A stretch of DNA of 24,528 nt from Chthonomonas sp035294165 (GCF_035294165.1 NZ_DATGLN010000065.1:1-24528); one strand, 5' to 3'. Shown: positions 1 to 7,512, counted from the stretch's first letter. Notes: generated by a model not told the origin, from the sequence alone. A program made the numbers and translations.

Positions 1-216
1 ACCATCCGGTTCGCCCCCCACGTCCGCCTTACCCCAGAAGCTATTCGGCTGCTGAATTACGCTTTCAAAGGGCACCGCTTCACATCCGAAGGGGTCATCT
101 TGCCTCTCACCACCCATAAAGTGCGAGAGCAGGTGGAAGAGATGATCGAGGTTTTAGCTAAAGCACTCTCCCATGGCAAAAAGCCCGAAATGGCCACCCT
201 ACCCGCAGACAGGTAG
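1..216 (+). CDS. 3' end of an unrecognised protein (partial)
   Basis: Frame 1 is open from the left edge to a TAG at 214-216 and gives 71 residues with codon use like the neighbouring genes. The start lies outside the window. The fragment begins TIRFAPHVRLTPEAIRLLNY and ends with an amphipathic helical stretch (REQVEEMIEVLAKAL) and a short charged tail. The pattern 'IRFAPH..LT.EAI' followed by a terminal helix loosely resembles the small C-terminal domain of fold-type I PLP enzymes, but no active-site motif lies in this part, so I do not assign a function. There is no T-run terminator after the stop. A hairpin at 238-260 is preceded, not followed, by a T tract. Confidence 0.5.
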   Translation, partial: TIRFAPHVRLTPEAIRLLNYAFKGHRFTSEGVILPLTTHKVREQVEEMIEVLAKALSHGKKPEMATLPADR

Positions 217-369
217 GTCTCGCCATATTTTTTCTTTCCCTCCGAGAACCTCGAAGAGGGATCGGCAACTGTAGACAGTTCTTTTGTCTTCAAAGAGCAT
301 AATATACAAACATACGCTTTTGGCAGAGATGGGAGGTCTGGCGCTAGGGCAAAAATCAAGCCTGCCCTC

Positions 370-398
370 TCCACACAAAGTTTGCGTTACGGTATGAT
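370..398 (+). promoter_or_regulatory. candidate sigma-70-type promoter for the Clp-like gene
   Basis: A -35-like TCCACA (370-375) and a -10-like TATGAT (393-398) are separated by 17 bases. The predicted transcript would start near 405, giving a leader of about 30 nt to the ATG at 435. The -35 matches only four of six consensus positions. Confidence 0.35.
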
Positions 399-434
399 GC
401 GTTTAAATATCAACAAGTGAGAGCGAGTGTCTCT

Positions 435-2537
435 ATGAAAGCAAATAGCTCCATACCCTTATCGCCCGAAAGCCGTCATCTCGTGGCGGCCGTTCGGGCG
501 CTTCGGTCACCAGGCCTGTCCCTAACACTGGATCACTGGCTGCTGGTACTTCTCGGCCAACATCGCGGCCTGGTGGAACAGATGACCCAAGAAATCCACC
601 CCGAAGCGCTCCTCCCCTTACTTCAGCGTCGCCTGCAGCAGGGTCACAACGGACCGCAGCTTTCCGAAGAGGAGGTGGTTGCCGAAGCAGAGTGCATTGC
701 ACAGGCAAGAAACATGGCTCAAATCGAAGTGCGCGATCTTTGCGCGGTTATCCTTACCCGAGCCGGCTATGAGCTGGAAGAGCCTGTTCCTCTACCCCAA
801 AACGCCTCTTGGGAACAGCCCTTCTGCCCCCTTCTGGAGCGCTATGGGAGAGATTTAACGCGTGCGGCTCGTGAAGGTCGCCTCTCCGCGGTCGTCGGGC
901 GCGAAGAGGAGATACAGATGGTCATAGAAACCCTTTGCCGACGCACCAAGCGCAACCCGGCCCTCATCGGGCCGGCAGGTGTCGGCAAAACGGCCATTGT
1001 GGAAGGCTTGGCCCAATATATCGCGCGCGGAGACGTGCCACCCCTCCTACAAAACGCTCATCTTTGGGCTATTGAACCGGCCTCTCTCCTCGCCGGCACC
1101 CACGTGCACGGTGAGTTCGAGGAGCGCGTGCAGGCCCTTCTCGCCGAAGCCCGCCGTACCGGCGTGCTGCTTTTTATTGATGAGATGCACACCATCGTTC
1201 GCGCCGCCGGAGGGGGGAGCGACCTCGCCAACCTCCTAAAACCGGCACTGGCCAGCGGGGAGATCGCCTGCATTGCCGCCACCACCGACGACGAATACCG
1301 CCGCTTTATCGAAGCCGACCCCGCCCTCGAAAGGCGCTTTCAGCCCATCCGCGTTCAGGAGCCAACGCTCGCTCAAACGCGCGCCATCCTCGAAGCGCTC
1401 CGAGATGAGCTGCAACGCCTGCGCGGCGTTAACGTAAGCAATGGGGTTCTCCAACAGATTTTAGAGGTGGCCAATACCTGTCTGCGCAACCGCTGCTTCC
1501 CCGACAAAGGGGTAGACCTGCTAGAACAGTGCGTCGCCCACGCGCTGGCAAAAGGGCAGACCGAGGTGCGTGAAAGCGACGTGGCCGAGATAACCCGCCG
1601 TATGACCGGCGTGCTGCTGACGCCCGCCGAACGCATCGCCCGCTTGAAACAGGTGCTGCAGGAACGCCCTTTGATGCTGCCCAGCGATGCCGAGGCGCTT
1701 GTCCATCGCCTAAGTGTTAGTTTGCGCGGCCTCGATACCCACCCCGAACGTCCCAACGCCACCCTCTTACTTATCGGAGAGATGAGCCACATGGCGCGTC
1801 CGCTTGCCGAAGCCATCGCCGAAGCCGTCTACGGCGATGCCGCCCGCCTTGTGGATATTGACCTTGCCGGCATGCGCGAGGCTCACGATATCTCTCAATT
1901 TATCGGATCGCCTCCGGGCTATGTGGGCTACGAAAGCCGTCTGCCCATCCATCAAATTGCCCAACTCGGCAGCTGTGTGTTCCTCTGTCGCAACATCGAA
2001 TCCTGCCACAAAAGCCTTCGCAGCCTGCTGGCCCAGGCCATCGCCACCGGCCTCCTCACCGACTCGTGTGGCAAACGCATCTTCCTTAGCGACACCATTA
2101 CCCTGCTCTCCGCCGACGTTAACCCAGAGCAACTGCGGAGAATGGGGCTGGTCGGCGGCCATACCAAACAGACACCCGACCCACGCGAGCTAGCCGAAAG
2201 CGTGCTGGAACCCGACCTTGTGGAGCAGATGGACGAGGTGTGCATGAGGGCGCCATCGCCCATGGAACGCGAAGCTCTCCTCACCACGCCCTGCCTGCAG
2301 ACACTCATCCAACGCTATCATGCGCAAGGCATCGAACTGAAATGGGACGCTACGGCGCTGGAATGGCTGTTGCAACGGCAACAACACGCCGCTCACCCCC
2401 GCGACTGGGAGCGCGAGGTAGACGAGCAACTCGGTGCCATCCTAGAGCCGTACCTGCCCGATGTGCCCGGCGAATCGGCCCCTCTTACCGTAACCATCTT
2501 CCAGCATGACAACGCCCTTCAGGCGCGCGTTGCATAG
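435..2537 (+). CDS. ClpA/ClpC-type AAA+ ATPase with degenerate second ATPase module
   Basis: Class I Hsp100/Clp unfoldase-like protein of 700 residues, with a divergent Clp N-domain (about 1-110) and two AAA modules. There is no ClpB-style coiled-coil middle domain. Module 1 is intact: Walker A GPAGVGKT (179-186), Walker B LFIDEMHT with D249/E250, a CIAATT sensor-1 segment and an ALERRF arginine-finger segment. Module 2 keeps the pore-loop motif GSPPGYVGYE (491-500) but has GEMSHMAR (448-455) where Walker A should be and CRNIES with R519/N520 where the Walker B acids should be. Q598 replaces the arginine of the usual NRID, and the sensor-2 GARP is AAHP (near 654). An MGL tripeptide (570-572) sits where ClpA/ClpC carry the ClpP-docking IGL/VGF loop. 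An in-frame GTG at 417 would add six residues. I chose ATG 435 because neither start has a clear ribosome site and 435 fits the promoter better. No clpP is nearby. Partner and substrates are unknown. Confidence 0.85.
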   Translation: MKANSSIPLSPESRHLVAAVRALRSPGLSLTLDHWLLVLLGQHRGLVEQMTQEIHPEALLPLLQRRLQQGHNGPQLSEEEVVAEAECIAQARNMAQIEVRDLCAVILTRAGYELEEPVPLPQNASWEQPFCPLLERYGRDLTRAAREGRLSAVVGREEEIQMVIETLCRRTKRNPALIGPAGVGKTAIVEGLAQYIARGDVPPLLQNAHLWAIEPASLLAGTHVHGEFEERVQALLAEARRTGVLLFIDEMHTIVRAAGGGSDLANLLKPALASGEIACIAATTDDEYRRFIEADPALERRFQPIRVQEPTLAQTRAILEALRDELQRLRGVNVSNGVLQQILEVANTCLRNRCFPDKGVDLLEQCVAHALAKGQTEVRESDVAEITRRMTGVLLTPAERIARLKQVLQERPLMLPSDAEALVHRLSVSLRGLDTHPERPNATLLLIGEMSHMARPLAEAIAEAVYGDAARLVDIDLAGMREAHDISQFIGSPPGYVGYESRLPIHQIAQLGSCVFLCRNIESCHKSLRSLLAQAIATGLLTDSCGKRIFLSDTITLLSADVNPEQLRRMGLVGGHTKQTPDPRELAESVLEPDLVEQMDEVCMRAPSPMEREALLTTPCLQTLIQRYHAQGIELKWDATALEWLLQRQQHAAHPRDWEREVDEQLGAILEPYLPDVPGESAPLTVTIFQHDNALQARVA

Positions 2538-2604
2538 AGCGTAGGGGGAACCCTTGAGGGGGAGGGCGCCCTATTTGGTGGCTACCCCATTGGCGTGTTT
2601 AACT

Positions 2605-2625
2605 GGACAGGCGCGCGGCCTGCCC
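2605..2625. repeat. hairpin-forming intergenic repeat
   Basis: Arms GGACAGGC and GCCTGCCC pair over 8 bases (one G-T wobble) around a 5-base loop. It lies between the converging Clp-like and murI genes. Neither side carries a T-run, so it is not a standard intrinsic terminator. It looks like a REP-type element. Confidence 0.5.
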
Positions 2626-2655
2626 CTACGGTATGTGTTGATGTTGCCCCGTTGT

Positions 2656-2677
2656 GGCACCCCCTGCAGGGGTTGCC
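2656..2677. repeat. near-palindrome with CCCCTGCAGGGG core between convergent genes
   Basis: A 22-base inverted repeat with one mismatched pair, centred on a PstI-like CTGCAG. The same core recurs as a perfect palindrome at 7480-7501. In the convergent gap it could fold in both transcripts and limit read-through, although no T tract follows. Confidence 0.5.
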
Positions 2678-2708
2678 TGCCCATTATGAAAGAAGCAGAC
2701 GGCCTGGT

Positions 2709-3533
2709 TCAATCCAATACAAGCAGCCCACCATCCCACCGGGCCGATTTGACCTCGGAAACGAGAAGCAGATCGGGGAAGAGACGCTCGAGCTGGGCAT
2801 GAAACGCGCCCACATCGCCGGTGGTAAAAAGCCGATGACGCGGTGCACTCTGCACCCCAAGAGAAGACAACACCTGGCCAACCGCCTCCGCTGTGGGTTC
2901 GGCAGGGTCTATGTACACAAACTGCGGGCTGAGACGGCGCAAGAGGGGGAGCAGAAAGGGGTAGTGTGTACAACCTAATATAACGGTGTCTACATCGTGA
3001 GCTTCCAATGGATGCAGGTAGAGGCAGGCGGCCTCCCTAGCCGCCTCGCTGCCCTCTGTACCGGCCTCCACGATGGGCACAAAGGCGGGGCACGCGACCT
3101 CATATACCTCGATGTCGGGAGCTATTCGGTGCAACGCCTGGCGGTAGGCTCCACTCTGAACCGTTCCTTCCGTGGCCAGCACCCCAATGCGACCATTCCG
3201 CGTGTGATGCGCGGCCGCTTGTGCTCCTGGCTCGACCACACCCAAAACGGGCACATGCGGGTACTTCGCCTGCACCGCCGGTAAAGCGACGGCGGAAGAG
3301 ATATTACATGCCATTACCACGCCCACGCACTCCGCAGTGGCATTGGCTAAAAGAGCCTCGCTAATGCCGCACGCAAAACCGCGTACCTCATCCAAAGGAC
3401 GCCCGCCATAAGGCACATGCGCTTGGTCGGCCACATACCAAATCGGTATATGCGGCACCGCCTTGCGCAGAGCATGAACTACCGTAAGCCCTCCCACTCC
3501 CGAATCGAACACACCGAGAAACGGAGCGCTCAC
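2709..3533 (-). CDS. murI: glutamate racemase
   Basis: Cofactor-independent glutamate racemase (EC 5.1.1.3), cytoplasmic, converting L-glutamate to D-glutamate for peptidoglycan. The 274 residues match the family length. The N-terminal GVFDSGVGGLTV (7-18) is the family signature. The two catalytic cysteines are visible as MACNISS (C76) and LGCTHYP (C188, with H190). The first motif reads CNISSA rather than the more common CNTASA, a mild variation. The start is GTG at 3533, which overlaps the stop of the upstream GerMN gene in a GTGA arrangement (4 bases), implying translational coupling. The gene converges with the Clp-like ATPase. Confidence 0.95.
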   Translation of the reverse strand: MSAPFLGVFDSGVGGLTVVHALRKAVPHIPIWYVADQAHVPYGGRPLDEVRGFACGISEALLANATAECVGVVMACNISSAVALPAVQAKYPHVPVLGVVEPGAQAAAHHTRNGRIGVLATEGTVQSGAYRQALHRIAPDIEVYEVACPAFVPIVEAGTEGSEAAREAACLYLHPLEAHDVDTVILGCTHYPFLLPLLRRLSPQFVYIDPAEPTAEAVGQVLSSLGVQSAPRHRLFTTGDVGAFHAQLERLFPDLLLVSEVKSARWDGGLLVLD

Positions 3534-4072
3534 GGGCTAGCCTCGTTGCTCTCAGAGGTTTTTTGGCTGCTAGGCTGAGCGGGGGGCAAATCTGCAATGG
3601 GGAAGGGCGTCGTCCAGTCCGTCATTTGGCTCTGAAAGGGCTTTCCCTCCACCGTAACGGCCATCATTTTTACGCCCGGAATGCCCTGCAAGGCATGGCG
3701 CAGTGCCTTTTGAGCCTCCGACTCGGTGGTGTCCCCCATATTGGCCAGCTGATTAAAGGCGCTGTTAAAATCCAAATAAGCCACGCCATCCTTTACCCGT
3801 GCTCCCAACAGTTTTGTGCCCCGCGGCAACACCGGATAGGGCGTCGTTGCCTGCTCCTCCAATAAGCGGTTTATCGCATCGGTAACGGGGGTCTTACTTG
3901 CCGTGCCGGTGGGGTTGGTAACCGGCGGCGATGGAATGGGCGGGGGCACACTGTTCGTAGGCCCGGATGGGTTTGTAGTGGACGACGGTTTGTTGCACCC
4001 CGTGAGCGATACGGACAACAAAACGGTTATAAATCCACAAACAAAGAAACTGCTTCTCAGTAATCTCTTCAT
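3530..4072 (-). CDS. GerMN-domain lipoprotein
   Basis: Secreted lipoprotein of 180 residues. It has a hydrophobic signal segment (about 9-24), a lipobox LTGC with C26 as the lipidated cysteine, a Pro/Ser/Thr-rich linker (about 28-60), then a GerMN domain (about 75-155). Typical GerMN features are LPRGTKLLGARVKDGVAYLD and a following segment with an amphipathic helix (SEAQKALRHALQGIPGV). Two GerMN domains occur in Bacillus GerM and one in the LpqB family. The domain is thought to act at the cell surface, but its ligand is not established. The tail is Ser/Gln/Pro-rich. The gene is first in a two-gene unit, and its stop overlaps the murI start. In Bacillus subtilis gerM also lies near the glutamate racemase gene racE, so the pairing may be meaningful. 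Confidence 0.85.
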   Translation of the reverse strand: MKRLLRSSFFVCGFITVLLSVSLTGCNKPSSTTNPSGPTNSVPPPIPSPPVTNPTGTASKTPVTDAINRLLEEQATTPYPVLPRGTKLLGARVKDGVAYLDFNSAFNQLANMGDTTESEAQKALRHALQGIPGVKMMAVTVEGKPFQSQMTDWTTPFPIADLPPAQPSSQKTSESNEASP

Positions 4073-4110
4073 GGTGAGCTATCTTTAGTCAATATAGGCT
4101 CGCATCTTAG

Positions 4111-4127
4111 TGGGGTTATGCACCCCA
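4111..4127. promoter_or_regulatory. inverted repeat upstream of the GerMN-murI unit
   Basis: TGGGGT (4111-4116) and ACCCCA (4122-4127) are perfect 6-base arms around 5 bases, about 40 bases upstream of the GerMN start. On the minus strand a TATATT sits just downstream (4091-4096), so the palindrome would lie in the promoter region. It may be an operator. No good -35 is visible. Confidence 0.3.
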
Positions 4128-4204
4128 AAACTCGAACCGCAGGCAAGTATACTGTGCACTTCGCTTCGTTGTCAATCGGGCGACGGTGCGGATGCCCTGT
4201 AAAT

Positions 4205-4320
4205 CTCATCTCGAACCGAAGGTGAGATGAACCACTGTCATTTCTTGTGAAATAAACACCTGTCATTTCGGGTCGAAGGGGAGATGAACCACTGTCATTT
4301 CGAGCCGAAGGCGAGAAATC
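4205..4320 (+). repeat. degenerate tandem array of about 32-bp units (left copy)
   Basis: Units of the form TGTCATTTCGAGCCGAAGGC start at 4261 and 4293 (32-base spacing), with decayed units before them near 4207 and 4236. The same unit, inverted, appears twice at 7178-7235 on the other side of the chemoreceptor gene, again 32 bases apart. The units contain a small self-complementary CCGAAGG core. No spacers of unrelated sequence separate them. Confidence 0.6.
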
Positions 4321-4420
4321 TTAAGTTTCAATTCCCATCAGTTCCGAGAGGTGGGGCTGTCAATCTCACGGTTCTAGAGTCAGTCTATATAGCAAGCCAC
4401 CCTTGTTCGCCCCCTATCAG
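4321..4420 (+). repeat. left member of an inverted repeat flanking the chemoreceptor gene
   Basis: This segment contains CAATCTCACGGTTCTAGAG and AGCAAGCCACCCTTGTTCGC (4391-4410). It is the imperfect reverse complement of 7072-7177 and, in part, of 7401-7457. Together with the adjacent 32-bp units the similarity runs about 130-140 bp. It ends near CCCCCTAT at about 4416, after which the left copy diverges. Confidence 0.6.
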
Positions 4421-4591
4421 GACGGAGAGGGAAGTTATAGCCCATCACAGATTCCAGATGTGTGAACAAATTAGCAATAGATGGACATGCACCCTAAAGA
4501 AATGGCGCGTTTTTGCGAAAATCCCTACACCGAAGGTTAACAGAGGTTGACCTAGACCAAAAAAACAGCTTGCTGCTTCAGGGAGATGAAA
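4421..4591. other. leader region of the chemoreceptor gene, no gene seen
   Basis: This is the non-repeat part of the 519-bp gap. It holds GGTTGACC (near 4546) and a small CAGC-TT-GCTG hairpin just before the ribosome site, but no convincing -10 hexamer at the right distance. I see no supportable small ORF with a ribosome site. Confidence 0.4.
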
Positions 4592-6748
4592 ATGCGCTGG
4601 TTCTTCGATTTACGCACGTCACATAAAATGGCGCTTGGCTTTGGAGTCTGTATTCTCTCCATGCTAGGCTTAGGCGTCCTTGGCCTGCTTCGCATGAATA
4701 CCCTCGTGCAGATCAACAGTCGTTTCTACCAAGACGAACGGCTTTTGAATGATGGGGTGCGAGTGCGCTCCAACATGCTGCGCTTCCACCGCGATGAGAA
4801 GGATCTCATTTTAGCTAGCAGTGCCTCGGATATCGCGCGCTACTCACAGGAGATGCAGGGATACGAATCGGCCCTTCAAGATGCGCTTTCTCAGTGGAAA
4901 AAAGAGGCAACACGCGACGCCGATCGCACGGCGATTCAAAAGATAGAGAGCGACTGGAGCGCTTTTTTGCCCATCGATCGGCAAGTTCGGGCGCTTGCCC
5001 GGCAAAACAAGGACGCGCAGGCTCAAAAGCTTTCCGAGGAGAGTGGACGCTACTGGCTCAACGATATTGAGAAAACACTCGATGACTATATTCAGGATGC
5101 CCGCCAACGCGCCAAGCAGATGCATGAGGCCTCTTTAGCCCTCTCGGCTGCCTCCCGTTTGCAGTTTACCGCGCTTATAGTCGTTGCAGCGATCTTAAGT
5201 TTAGGTCTTGCGTGGCTCACGACCACTGCCATCACAAAGCCGCTTGCACAGGTTTCCGACAGAATGCGGTGGCTGCAGGATCATGGTATCTCGAAGCTAG
5301 AGGCAGCTATTCATTGTTTAGCCGAAGGCGACTTGACGGCTAAGGTAGAAGTAGATGCGGAGGCTTTAGACATTCATCGAAAGGATGAAATCGGACACAT
5401 GGCCTCTACCTTCAACGAGATGCTATCGAAGATAAAGAGCACGGTGCATTCCTATGAGGCTTCGCGTCAGGCTCTTCTACATCTTATTGCCCAGTTGGTG
5501 GAAAACGCCGTGGCGGTTTCCACGATGAGTCGTCAGTTGAACGTCTCTGCGGAGCAGACGGCGCAAGCGGCCAACGAGATCGCGGGTTCTGTTCAGGAGG
5601 TGGCGCAAGCGGCAAGCCAATCGGCCACGACAAGCCAAGAGATCGCCCGTGCCAGCGATCAGCAGGCCCGAGCGGCCACCGAGGCAGCCGCTGCCGTAGA
5701 GACCTTGCAAGGGGCCATCGCCCATATTCGTCAAACGTTGGCCGAACAACAGCAAGCTGCAACAAAGGCGAATAAGGGAATGCAGGAGGCCACCCAAATC
5801 GTCTCGCAGGTGAGCCACTCGATCGAGGAGATCGCGGAGCGTGCCCAGAAGTCCGCGAAGGATGCTCACGCCGGTTCCAAAGCCGTTGAAGAGACCATTG
5901 AGGGCATGGGGCGCATTCGTCAACAGGTGGAAGTGGCTGTGGAGAAGGTGAAACATCTTGGCAAGATGGGACAGGAGATCGGCACGATCATTCAAACCAT
6001 CAACGAAATCGCCGAGCAGACCAATCTGCTCGCCCTCAACGCGGCCATCGAGGCCGCGCGGGCCGGAGAGCATGGACGTGGCTTTGCGGTGGTGGCAGAT
6101 GAGGTGCGTAAGCTGGCGGAACGCTCCTCCCAAGCGACAGGGCAGATCAGCACGCTCATTAGCGAGGTGCAGCAGGGTGTGCAACAGACGGTAACCGCCA
6201 TGGATGCGAGCAGTCAAGAGGTAGCCTTAGGAACATCCCAAAGCGAGAAGGCCGGCACGGCGCTGATGCAGATTCTCACTTCGGTAGAACAGGTTACGGC
6301 GAATATCGAAAGCATCGCCGCCCTGGCGGAACAGATGGCTGAGAGCGTAACCGAAGTCCAAAAGACGGTGGAGCAGGTTGCCGTAAACGCGGCAGAAGAT
6401 ATGCGGCTGGTGGAGAACATGAGCCAATCGGCGGATAAGGTTTCCGAGGCCGTTGCGAGCGTAGCCGCCATCTGTGAGGAGACGGCCGCGGGCGCGGAGG
6501 AGATGAGCGCCGCCGCAGAAGAGGTTGCGGCATCCACGCAAAACGTCTCCGCTTCTGTTGAAGAGCAGGCTGCCGGAATGCAGGAGGTAAACGCAACCGC
6601 CGCGGAACTCGGCAACATGGCGCATCGGTTGGAGGAGCTTACAAGCCGATTCCAACTTGAGGACGCTCCTGCCGAAGCCTCGAAGCCGATGAAGGCCGTT
6701 TCGTCTCCTGAGGCCAAGCCGTCCAAACCCCTTCGGAAAGCGGCCTGA
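4592..6748 (+). CDS. methyl-accepting chemotaxis protein (transmembrane receptor)
   Basis: Chemoreceptor of 718 residues. It has a short cytoplasmic N-terminus, TM1 (about 13-34), a periplasmic four-helix-bundle sensor (about 36-188, with RFHRDEKDLIL typical of 4HB_MCP domains), TM2 (about 191-212), a HAMP region (about 213-290), and a long coiled-coil signalling domain. The conserved hairpin tip is EQTNLLALNAAIEAARAGE (starting near 475), the CheA/CheW contact zone. The C-terminus is Lys/Pro/Ala-rich and lacks a CheR-docking pentapeptide such as NWETF. I chose ATG 4592 over ATG 4586 because AGGGAG (4580-4585) is 6 bases from the former and touches the latter. No cheA, cheW or flagellar genes are nearby, so this is an orphan receptor, and its ligand cannot be told from sequence. 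It is bracketed by inverted repeats and closed by a terminator. Confidence 0.95.
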   Translation: MRWFFDLRTSHKMALGFGVCILSMLGLGVLGLLRMNTLVQINSRFYQDERLLNDGVRVRSNMLRFHRDEKDLILASSASDIARYSQEMQGYESALQDALSQWKKEATRDADRTAIQKIESDWSAFLPIDRQVRALARQNKDAQAQKLSEESGRYWLNDIEKTLDDYIQDARQRAKQMHEASLALSAASRLQFTALIVVAAILSLGLAWLTTTAITKPLAQVSDRMRWLQDHGISKLEAAIHCLAEGDLTAKVEVDAEALDIHRKDEIGHMASTFNEMLSKIKSTVHSYEASRQALLHLIAQLVENAVAVSTMSRQLNVSAEQTAQAANEIAGSVQEVAQAASQSATTSQEIARASDQQARAATEAAAAVETLQGAIAHIRQTLAEQQQAATKANKGMQEATQIVSQVSHSIEEIAERAQKSAKDAHAGSKAVEETIEGMGRIRQQVEVAVEKVKHLGKMGQEIGTIIQTINEIAEQTNLLALNAAIEAARAGEHGRGFAVVADEVRKLAERSSQATGQISTLISEVQQGVQQTVTAMDASSQEVALGTSQSEKAGTALMQILTSVEQVTANIESIAALAEQMAESVTEVQKTVEQVAVNAAEDMRLVENMSQSADKVSEAVASVAAICEETAAGAEEMSAAAEEVAASTQNVSASVEEQAAGMQEVNATAAELGNMAHRLEELTSRFQLEDAPAEASKPMKAVSSPEAKPSKPLRKAA

Positions 6749-6808
6749 GTTTTCAAACGACCCCTCCAGAACACGAGACCTAAAGCGGCATGGAGGCCGC
6801 GCTCCCTT

Positions 6809-6844
6809 CCCCGGACACGGATGTCCGGGGTCTTTTTCTTTTAA
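6809..6844 (+). terminator. Rho-independent terminator of the chemoreceptor gene
   Basis: A perfect 9-bp stem CCCCGGACA / TGTCCGGGG (6809-6817 / 6822-6830) with a CGGA loop is followed by TCTTTTTCTTTT. It lies 60 bases after the chemoreceptor stop. Confidence 0.93.
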
Positions 6845-6942
6845 GCAACTCGAGCGCCGAACTTCCTACCCAATTGTAGATAGGCATCTCGCGATTGGCG
6901 GTCTTAGCAAACGGCGCTTTTGCGGACGGCACCTTTCTCCTC

Positions 6943-7160
6943 AAGCTCTCACCCCCCGATTCGGCAGAGGGGAGACCAATAAGTTTATTGGTGATTTTCT
7001 ATGATAACCTTCCCCTTGCAAAACCAGCAAGATAGCCCTCTTTCTCCCGAATCGGGGGAAAGGATGGGATAGGGGGCGAACAAGGGTGGCTTGCTGTACA
7101 ATTTGCCTCTAGAACGGTGAGATTGTCATCCCCACCCCCTACCCCCTCAGAACGGGTGGG
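6943..7160. repeat. structured intergenic repeat, copy 1
   Basis: First of two directly repeated segments set exactly 329 bases apart. Landmarks are GGGGAGACC (6969), ATGATAACCTTCCC (about 7001), a hairpin CTTTC..CCGAATCGG..GAAAG (7040-7062) and GGGGGCGAACAAGGGTGGCT (7072-7091). A second small hairpin CCGATTCGG lies at 6956-6964. The distal part continues into sequence matching the inverted left copy at 4321-4420. I see no coding potential. Confidence 0.75.
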
Positions 7161-7177
7161 AATGGAAACTTAAGATT

Positions 7178-7235
7178 TCTCGCCTTCGGCTCGAAATAAC
7201 AGGTGTTCATCTCGCCTTCGGCTCGAAATGACAGC
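7178..7235 (-). repeat. two 32-bp-spaced units, inverted relative to the left array
   Basis: TCTCGCCTTCGGCTCGAAAT begins at 7178 and again at 7210. Both are reverse complements of the units at 4261 and 4293, with the same 32-base spacing. Confidence 0.65.
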
Positions 7236-7267
7236 CGTATCGCCAGCTCTTCAAGGCCTACCCCTAC

Positions 7268-7458
7268 AAGCCCCCACCCCTCCCCCAATTTGGGAGAGGG
7301 GAGACCAGCAAGTTCATTGGCGGTTTCCTATGATAACCTTCCCTTCGGAAACTAACCACAACCGCCCCCTTTCTCCCTAATAGGGGGAAAGGTCGGGATA
7401 GGGGGCGAACAAGGGTGGCTTGCTATACCGACTGACTCTAGAGCCGTGAGATTGTCAG
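7268..7458. repeat. structured intergenic repeat, copy 2
   Basis: Second copy of the element at 6943-7160. All landmarks are displaced by 329 bases: GGGGAGACC (7298), a hairpin with CCCTAATAGGG centre (7369-7391), and GGGGGCGAACAAGGGTGGCT (7401-7420). Its small hairpin reads CCAATTTGG (7285-7293). Relative to copy 1 both hairpins differ by paired changes that keep base pairing. This copy lacks the 32-bp units after it. GC-rich palindromes follow instead. Confidence 0.75.
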
Positions 7459-7479
7459 TTTCTGCAGCCCCACCCCTGC

Positions 7480-7501
7480 CCCTCCCCCTGCAGGGGGAGG
7501 G
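7480..7501. repeat. 22-bp perfect palindrome, CCCCCTGCAGGGGG core
   Basis: CCCTCCCCCTG and its exact reverse complement meet with no spacer. It shares its core with the hairpin at 2656-2677. It could form a cruciform or RNA hairpin. Confidence 0.7.
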
Positions 7502-7512
7502 AGGGCAGCATT

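Noticed and set aside
238..260. Terminator-like hairpin after the first partial gene
   Set aside because: The stem is good (CCCTC-CGAG / CTCG-AA-GAGGG), but the T tract precedes it and no T-run follows on the + strand.
2595..2978. Plus-strand ORFs opposite the 3' part of murI
   Set aside because: They overlap a clear murI coding frame and the hairpin repeats, have no family motif and lack a convincing ribosome site.
4205..4320. Possible CRISPR-like array (32-base period)
   Set aside because: Only two good units per side, with strong decay in the others, no unrelated spacers between repeats and no cas genes. It is a short tandem repeat.
4492..4530. Flagellar sigma-28-type promoter (TAAAGAAA ... 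GCGAAAAT) ahead of the chemoreceptor
   Set aside because: The -10 matches only about half of GCCGATAA and the spacer is off by one. No flagellar genes are nearby. Not reported as a feature.
5477..6774. Long minus-strand ORFs (246 and 186 residues) opposite the chemoreceptor
   Set aside because: They are shadows of the Ala/Glu/Gln-rich receptor coding frame. Their translations are Leu/Arg/Gly- or Ser/Ala-biased and have no ribosome sites or motifs.
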